From NCBI GenBank assembly GCA_965222695.1, contig OZ244967.1, forward strand, positions 3,472,001 to 3,536,000: a stretch of DNA of 64,000 nt, read 5' to 3'. The notes below the pieces were generated by a model. It was not told where the DNA came from and searched no databases. It worked only from the letters and a program-made list of their open reading frames with translations. The position numbers and the translations under genes are program-made. This document shows, in pieces, positions 59,027 through 64,000 of this stretch. Each line of letters opens with the position of its first letter. Position 1 is the stretch's first letter. The DNA is from UBA7957 sp965222695. Lineage in GTDB: Bacteria > Pseudomonadota > Gammaproteobacteria > Granulosicoccales > Granulosicoccaceae.

Positions 59027-60004
59027 TTACTTCTCAATCTTGCCCAGCAGATCGACATGACGCTGGTTTTCACGCTCCCAATATTGCACAAGCTCGTCAC
59101 CAGTCATAAAGTCTCCTTGCAGGCTCTTGTCTTTCATATACTTCTGCCACTCTTCGCTGTTATAGACCTTGGTGAAGACCTCACGATAAAATTCAGCCGC
59201 GTCATCGCTCATACCGGGCGTACCCACGACACTACGCTGCATATAGTATTCGAAAGGCTGACCCAATTCCGTCATGGTCGGTGCATCGGGGAACAGGGGC
59301 AGGCGCTCACCGGTGAAAGATGCAATGGGCTTGGTGTCTCCGGCAAGGAAGAAACCCATTTGCTCGGACGGGTTATTTACGGTTGAGTTAGCATGCTTGC
59401 CTGCCAGTTCTTTTGCAACCCGGCCACCGCCCTTGAAGGGGACATATTTCATGTCAAGATCGAAGTTGGCATTCATAAAGCTGGTCAGCAACTCATCTTC
59501 GCCGCCTTTGCCGGTGCCGGCCATCACCCAGTCGCCACCTTTGTCTTTCGCAGCATTAATAAATTCATCCAGAGTGCCGATTTCACTGTCCTTATGCACC
59601 CACAGTAAAAACGTATCTTCCGCCATTCGGGCGATAGGTTTGAACTCCAGAGGGTTGACACCCAGGCCGGGCTGTCGAATCGGGGTCGTATAGAAGCTGT
59701 TAAGGGTAACCATAACGATATGGTTATCCTTCTTCTTCGATTTTAAATGAATCAGTGCTTCGGCGCCTGAGCCGCCGGGTTTATTGACGGGGATAAACGG
59801 CTTGGGTGAAAAATCGTGTTTTTCGATAACGGTCTGCATCAGACGCGCCATTTTGTCAGCACCGCCACCGGGGCCGGCCATGATGACAAACTCCACGGGT
59901 TTCTTTGGTGCCCACTCAGCGACAGCGGGCAAAGAAACACCGAATAATGCCGCAGTCGAAATAGTTAAAACAGGCAGAATTGCCAACTTACGGAATAGTT
60001 TCAT
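59027..60004 (-). CDS. tctC: Tripartite tricarboxylate transporter, periplasmic binding protein
   Basis: 325-residue exported solute-binding protein. The signal peptide (MKLFRKLAILPVLTISTAAL) is cleaved near AVAEW. VEFVIMAGPGGGADKMARLM, PVNKPGGSGAEALIHLKSKK and DWVMAGTGKGGEDELLTSFM are the TctC/Bug-family pattern, with carboxylate ligands held by backbone amides. It is the first gene of the tctCBA unit and has a perfect GntR-type palindrome 117 bases upstream. Ligand specificity cannot be read from the sequence. Confidence 0.95.
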   Translation of the reverse strand: MKLFRKLAILPVLTISTAALFGVSLPAVAEWAPKKPVEFVIMAGPGGGADKMARLMQTVIEKHDFSPKPFIPVNKPGGSGAEALIHLKSKKKDNHIVMVTLNSFYTTPIRQPGLGVNPLEFKPIARMAEDTFLLWVHKDSEIGTLDEFINAAKDKGGDWVMAGTGKGGEDELLTSFMNANFDLDMKYVPFKGGGRVAKELAGKHANSTVNNPSEQMGFFLAGDTKPIASFTGERLPLFPDAPTMTELGQPFEYYMQRSVVGTPGMSDDAAEFYREVFTKVYNSEEWQKYMKDKSLQGDFMTGDELVQYWERENQRHVDLLGKIEK

Positions 60005-60120
60005 TGTTTCCTCCTCAGGCTATCAGCACCAGCTCAGTCATTTATCGTGTATAGGTTCTGGTTACTGACAGCTTCTGGTTAACCGCCTCCAGTATGAGTA
60101 AAAGCTCTACTGGAGGATTT

Positions 60121-60137
60121 TGGTATACCGTATACCA
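60121..60137. promoter_or_regulatory. Perfect GntR-type operator before tctC
   Basis: TGGTATACCGTATACCA is a perfect palindrome with 8-base arms and the best copy of the motif in the window. The rest of 60005-60381 is AT-rich and shows no gene. Confidence 0.85.
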
Positions 60138-60381
60138 GACCCTAGAATAGCCTCGGAATGAATAAATGTAAACAGAAAAAATGAAGGTTTTTGGAAAATA
60201 TTTTCAAATAGCTGTTTTAAATGGATAGAAACAACCGTTCGATCGGCACAACATCCGTTCGCCGCTCATTCTTAGGCGATTTGGCGAGCTGTAGAAAGAG
60301 TCGGCACTCAGTTTTAGTAATTATGAATATTATTATATTTCAAATACTTATCGGTGATTTATCTATGCCTCATCCAGGCTG

Positions 60382-61374
60382 TCAGTGTTGATTTACCGAT
60401 AAAACCAGCTTACCGAAATGCGTACTTGATTCCATCTCCCTGTGTGCCTGAACAACATCCTCCAGGGGATAAATTTGATGTATCAAGGGCTGAATCAAAC
60501 GCTCGGCGAACAGGGGAACCACCGTTCCACGGAATTCGGCAATGATCCGGGATTTTTCCTCAATCGGACGTGATCTGAGGACGGATCCGATCAATTGCTG
60601 CCGCTTGACCATCATCAGCGCCAGGTTGATTTCCGCCTTGATGCCCGCACTCACACCGATGCAGACCATTCGTCCCGCCACTGCCAGCGATTTCATATTG
60701 CCGGCCAGATAGGGACCACCGATATGATCGAGTATCACATCAACTCCACGTTTATCGGTGAAAGCCCTTACCTCTTCAGCGAAATCCTGCTCGCGATAGT
60801 TCACAACCAGATCCGCACCCAGCGTTTTCACACGCTCGATTTTTTGGGGCGATGTGGTGACAATAACCTTGGCATCGGGTGTTAGCTGACTGCACAGATG
60901 CAGGGCCGCGGTATTGACGCCCCCTCCCCCGCCATGGATTAAGGCGGTTCCTCCGTCCTGCAGGCCGCCGATCATAAACAGATTCAAATACGCGGTGATA
61001 TAGGTTTCACAAACACAGGCCGCCTCCTCAAAACTCATCGATTCCGGGATGCGAATAAGGTGATCCATATAAGCCAAGGCATACTCCGCGTACCCGCCGC
61101 CCGCAACCAACGCCATGACTTTATCGCCCACGCTGAAGGAACACTCACTCGATGATCCGATTTCTTCGATCACGCCGGAAACTTCCAGACCCAGAATAGG
61201 CGATTCCCCTTTGGGGGCGGGATAATTACCCTGACGCTGCACAAGATCCGGCCGGTTGACCGATGTAGCACTGACCTTAATTAGCGCCTGTCCCTCTTGC
61301 GGACTGGGTTTTGCCGCTTCACCGAAATACAAAACCTCCGGCCCGCCAAACTCCTCCAGCAAAATTGCCTTCAT
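60382..61374 (-). CDS. Zinc-free quinone oxidoreductase-like (MDR family) protein
   Basis: 330-residue NADPH-dependent oxidoreductase. It starts MKAILLEEFGGPEVLYFGEA and has the MDR features VNRPDLVQRQGNYPAPKG, LGLEVSGVIEEIGSSS and GGYAEYALAYMDHLIRIPES. The cofactor loop is LIHGGGGGVNTAALHLCSQL and the C-terminal VCIGVSAGIKAEINLALMM is followed by REMESSTHFGKLVLSV. The zinc-ligand cysteines of alcohol dehydrogenases are absent, as in quinone oxidoreductase/PIG3-like members. It lies 31 bases after the formate dehydrogenase gene on the same strand and may be cotranscribed. Confidence 0.9.
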   Translation of the reverse strand: MKAILLEEFGGPEVLYFGEAAKPSPQEGQALIKVSATSVNRPDLVQRQGNYPAPKGESPILGLEVSGVIEEIGSSSECSFSVGDKVMALVAGGGYAEYALAYMDHLIRIPESMSFEEAACVCETYITAYLNLFMIGGLQDGGTALIHGGGGGVNTAALHLCSQLTPDAKVIVTTSPQKIERVKTLGADLVVNYREQDFAEEVRAFTDKRGVDVILDHIGGPYLAGNMKSLAVAGRMVCIGVSAGIKAEINLALMMVKRQQLIGSVLRSRPIEEKSRIIAEFRGTVVPLFAERLIQPLIHQIYPLEDVVQAHREMESSTHFGKLVLSVNQH

Positions 61375-61405
61375 TATTGCCCCTACTCCTCAAATGTAAT
61401 CTGTG

Positions 61406-64000
61406 TCAGGAAGCGTCTGCCGGCTCCACTCTGGCGGCACAATATTTAAATTCCGGTATTTTTCCGAACGGATCAAGGGCGGGATTCGTCAGGGTGTTGG
61501 CCGGTGCTTCGGCATAGCAAAACGGTATAAACACCATGCCATCCGCGATGGCGGAATCAGCCCGGGCTTTGAGTTCAATAGCTCCCCGGCGCGTAGAGAC
61601 TTTGATTTTATCGCCCGCATTTATCTCGAACCTGCGCATATCACGCGGCGAGAGACAGGCCACGGCTTCGGGTTCTATATCATCGAGCACGGTTGCACGC
61701 CGTGTCATAGCGCCCGTATGCCAATGTTCAAGCTGCCGTCCGGTGGTCAGCACCAGGGGGTATTCCTCGTCCGGTGTTTCATCGGGCGGAATAATGGCGG
61801 CAGGAACCAGTTTGCCACGGCCACTGGCCGTCGGAAAACCGTTACTAAATACAATATCGTTCCCCGGCTGATCGGGCGCATCGCAAGGGTAGGTCACTGA
61901 ATACTCCTTATCGACCCGATCCCAGCTGATATTATCCAATGAGGGCATAACACTTGCCATTTCGGCAAAAACCTCACTGGGGTGGGAATAATGCCAATCG
62001 CAACCGATGCCTTTTGCCAACTCCTGTATGATCCACCAATCCTGCCGCGCATCGCCGGGCGGGGAGAGTGCCTGCCGGCCCATTTGAACCTGGCGATTAG
62101 TGTTAGTCACTGTTCCGTCTTTTTCCGGCCAGGCCGAGGCGGGCAATATTACATCGGCATGGAATGCGGTTTCAGTGAGAAAAATATCCTGAGCCACGAG
62201 ATGATCCAGTTTTGCCAATGCAGCCCTGGCGTGGTCCACATCCGGATCGGACATGGCCGGGTTTTCTCCCATGATATACATGCCGTTGATCTGCCCATCA
62301 TGAATGGCATTCATGATTTCGACAACGGTCAGACCAGGCTTGGATTTCAACGGCGCACCCCAGGCGGATTCGAATTCCGCCCTGACATGATCCAGATTTA
62401 CCGGTTGATAGTCCGGAAACACCATCGGAATCAAACCGGCATCCGAAGCTCCCTGTACATTGTTCTGCCCGCGAAGCGGATGCAAACCCGTTCCGGGTCG
62501 GCCGATCTGGCCGGTGATTAATGCCATTGCAATCAGACAACGCACATTGTCCGTGCCGTGAATATGCTGCGATACTCCCATACCCCAGAAGATAATGGAA
62601 GCCTTGGCCGTCGCATAAATGCGCGCAACCTCGCGCAATCTATCCGCATCTATACCGCAGACCGCTGACATCGCTTCAGGAGTGAATTCTCCGATATGAT
62701 TCTTCAGCGCCTCGAATCCTTCTGTACGTTCCGAGATATAGTCTTGATTATATAACTTATCAGTAATGATAACGTTTAATATTGCGTTCAACATGGCAAC
62801 ATCGCTGCCGGGTTTAAACTGCAATGCATGGGTGGCATAGCGGGACATGGTCGTTGCACGCGGATCCATCACCACCACGGTTTTGTTTTTCGCGGCTTGC
62901 TTGAAATAAGTCGCCGCCACCGGATGATTTTCGGTGGCATTGCTACCGATTAAAATAATACAATCCGCATCCTCAACAGCACCAAAGGGCGCACTCACCG
63001 CTCCCGAGCCCACCGCTTCCAATAAACCGACTACCGACGAAGCATGGCAGAGTCGAGTACAATGATCCACGTTGTTGGTACCGAAACCGGTTCTGACGAG
63101 TTTCTGGAAAAGGTAAGCTTCTTCATTTGAGCATTTAGCCGATCCGAAACCCGCCAGGGCATCGCCTCCGTACTCATCGCGTATCCTATTCAAACCCGAA
63201 GCCGCCAGGTCAAGTGCTTCTTCCCAGCTGGCCTCGCGAAAATACTCAAGCGGATTGCCCGAATCCATATCCAGATAGGTGTCTTTTGGCGCATTCTCGC
63301 GGCGAATCAACGGATTCGTCAGCCGATGCGGATGGGCGACATAATCAAACCCGAACCTCCCTTTTACGCACAACCTGTTTTCATTCGCGGGACCGTTTCG
63401 ACCTTTTACCGCCATGATTGCATTGTTTTTGATCTGATAGGTCAATTGGCAGCCTACTCCACAGTACGGACACACGCTGTCAACTTCTTTTAATTCATCG
63501 TTGAATCCAACCCCCTTCTCATCGATCAGGGTCGAAGGCATCAAGGCCCCTGTGGGACAGGCTTGTACACATTCACCACAAGCCACACAGGTACTGACAC
63601 CCATGGGATCATCGATATCGAAAACGATTTTGGAATGATGGCCGCGATAGGCCATGCCGATGACATCGTTAACCTGAACTTCCCGACAGGCGCGGACGCA
63701 CAGATTACAGTTAATGCAAGCATCCAGCGCAACGTGCATTGCCGAATGGCTGGTATCTGCCTCGGGCAGAGGGCGGCCGGGAAATCGGCTGCTACCGACC
63801 TGCAGTTCGTCCGCCCAGTGCCAGAATTTGGATTTTGCATCATGCGCGACTGCTTTCTCAGGCTGATCGCTGAGCAAGAGTTCAATAACGCCCCGCTGAG
63901 CACTGCGGGCTCTGTCATTGGAGCTATGTACAACCATGCCCTCGGCCGGCTCTCGCAGACAGGAAGCCGCCAGAGCACGTTCGCCTTCGATTTCCACCAC
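61406..64000 (-). CDS. Formate dehydrogenase alpha subunit, 5' end outside window
   Basis: Large Mo/W-bis-MGD subunit that oxidises formate to CO2. 864 residues are visible and the frame is open to the window edge, so the true start lies beyond. In order: the end of a NuoG-like ferredoxin domain (ALAASCLREPAEGMVV), two [4Fe-4S] sites (CINCNLCVRACREV and CVACGECVQACPTGAL), then CPYCGVGCQL starting the molybdopterin part. DHCTRLCHASSVVGLLEAVG carries the likely Mo-ligand Cys, and TTGRQLEHWHTGAMTRR lies near the end. The usual His-Cys3 motif after LLLSD is missing (here QPEKAVAHDAK). It is probably a cytoplasmic NAD-linked type whose beta and gamma genes would lie upstream. Confidence 0.9.
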   Translation of the reverse strand: MVEIEGERALAASCLREPAEGMVVHSSNDRARSAQRGVIELLLSDQPEKAVAHDAKSKFWHWADELQVGSSRFPGRPLPEADTSHSAMHVALDACINCNLCVRACREVQVNDVIGMAYRGHHSKIVFDIDDPMGVSTCVACGECVQACPTGALMPSTLIDEKGVGFNDELKEVDSVCPYCGVGCQLTYQIKNNAIMAVKGRNGPANENRLCVKGRFGFDYVAHPHRLTNPLIRRENAPKDTYLDMDSGNPLEYFREASWEEALDLAASGLNRIRDEYGGDALAGFGSAKCSNEEAYLFQKLVRTGFGTNNVDHCTRLCHASSVVGLLEAVGSGAVSAPFGAVEDADCIILIGSNATENHPVAATYFKQAAKNKTVVVMDPRATTMSRYATHALQFKPGSDVAMLNAILNVIITDKLYNQDYISERTEGFEALKNHIGEFTPEAMSAVCGIDADRLREVARIYATAKASIIFWGMGVSQHIHGTDNVRCLIAMALITGQIGRPGTGLHPLRGQNNVQGASDAGLIPMVFPDYQPVNLDHVRAEFESAWGAPLKSKPGLTVVEIMNAIHDGQINGMYIMGENPAMSDPDVDHARAALAKLDHLVAQDIFLTETAFHADVILPASAWPEKDGTVTNTNRQVQMGRQALSPPGDARQDWWIIQELAKGIGCDWHYSHPSEVFAEMASVMPSLDNISWDRVDKEYSVTYPCDAPDQPGNDIVFSNGFPTASGRGKLVPAAIIPPDETPDEEYPLVLTTGRQLEHWHTGAMTRRATVLDDIEPEAVACLSPRDMRRFEINAGDKIKVSTRRGAIELKARADSAIADGMVFIPFCYAEAPANTLTNPALDPFGKIPEFKYCAARVEPADAS

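Overview
The window reads as the chromosome of a gram-negative proteobacterium, most likely a gammaproteobacterium. The signs are Kps-type group 2 capsule genes, rpe-gph gene order next to a CbbR-like LysR regulator, Pseudomonas-like REP palindromes, an E. coli YfdW-like formyl-CoA transferase and a TctCBA tripartite transporter. No tRNA, rRNA, CRISPR array or replication origin was seen, and the species cannot be named from the sequence.

Layout. 1-4059: housekeeping and redox genes (partial gph, rpe, two small c-type cytochromes, a predicted outer-membrane barrel, a LysR regulator). 4095-8074: an unusual block with a possible small RNA or leader, a degenerate GspE/PilB-like ATPase, a small protein with a C-terminal anchor, two tandem paralogous Gly/Ala/Gln/Asn-rich small proteins, and a divergent ATP-grasp enzyme. 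8094-31311: a capsule or surface polysaccharide island (kpsS, kpsC, glycosyltransferases, rfbA, manC, wecB and several sulfotransferase-type fusion proteins). Its 15.4-30.3 kb part is more AT-rich than its neighbours and carries an intact ISAs1 element, a nested IS5-like/IS3 pair and gene remnants. 31312-36288: SDR and enoyl-CoA hydratase genes, a frameshifted IS3 element, an acyltransferase and decayed fragments. 36289-43336: a ketopantoate-reductase-like gene, a periplasmic sensor-like protein, frc, a PAS protein, REP repeats, several small poorly known genes and a 29-codon remnant of pyruvate kinase. 43444-64000: C2-compound metabolism (glxR, hyi, gcl, a ThDP enzyme, a second frc, tctCBA, two near-identical GntR regulators, a formate dehydrogenase alpha chain) with accessory genes.

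How the genes could work together. TctCBA would import a carboxylate. The two Frc-type CoA-transferases point to oxalate activation to oxalyl-CoA with release of formate, and formate dehydrogenase would oxidise the formate. Gcl, Hyi and GlxR would turn glyoxylate into glycerate through tartronate semialdehyde. No recognisable oxalyl-CoA decarboxylase lies in the window. A shared palindrome close to TGGTATAC-N-GTATACCA stands upstream of tctC, the ThDP enzyme, frc1, a periplasmic sensor-like gene and one gntR gene, and a looser version stands before a small membrane protein. This suggests one regulon controlled by the paired GntR/FadR-type regulators. Two IclR-type boxes stand before gcl. The most novel-looking locus is 5.7-8.1 kb, where tandem small proteins with a conserved Thr/Asp/Asn-rich tail lie beside an ATP-grasp enzyme and could be a RiPP (graspetide-like) system. 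That reading is inference.
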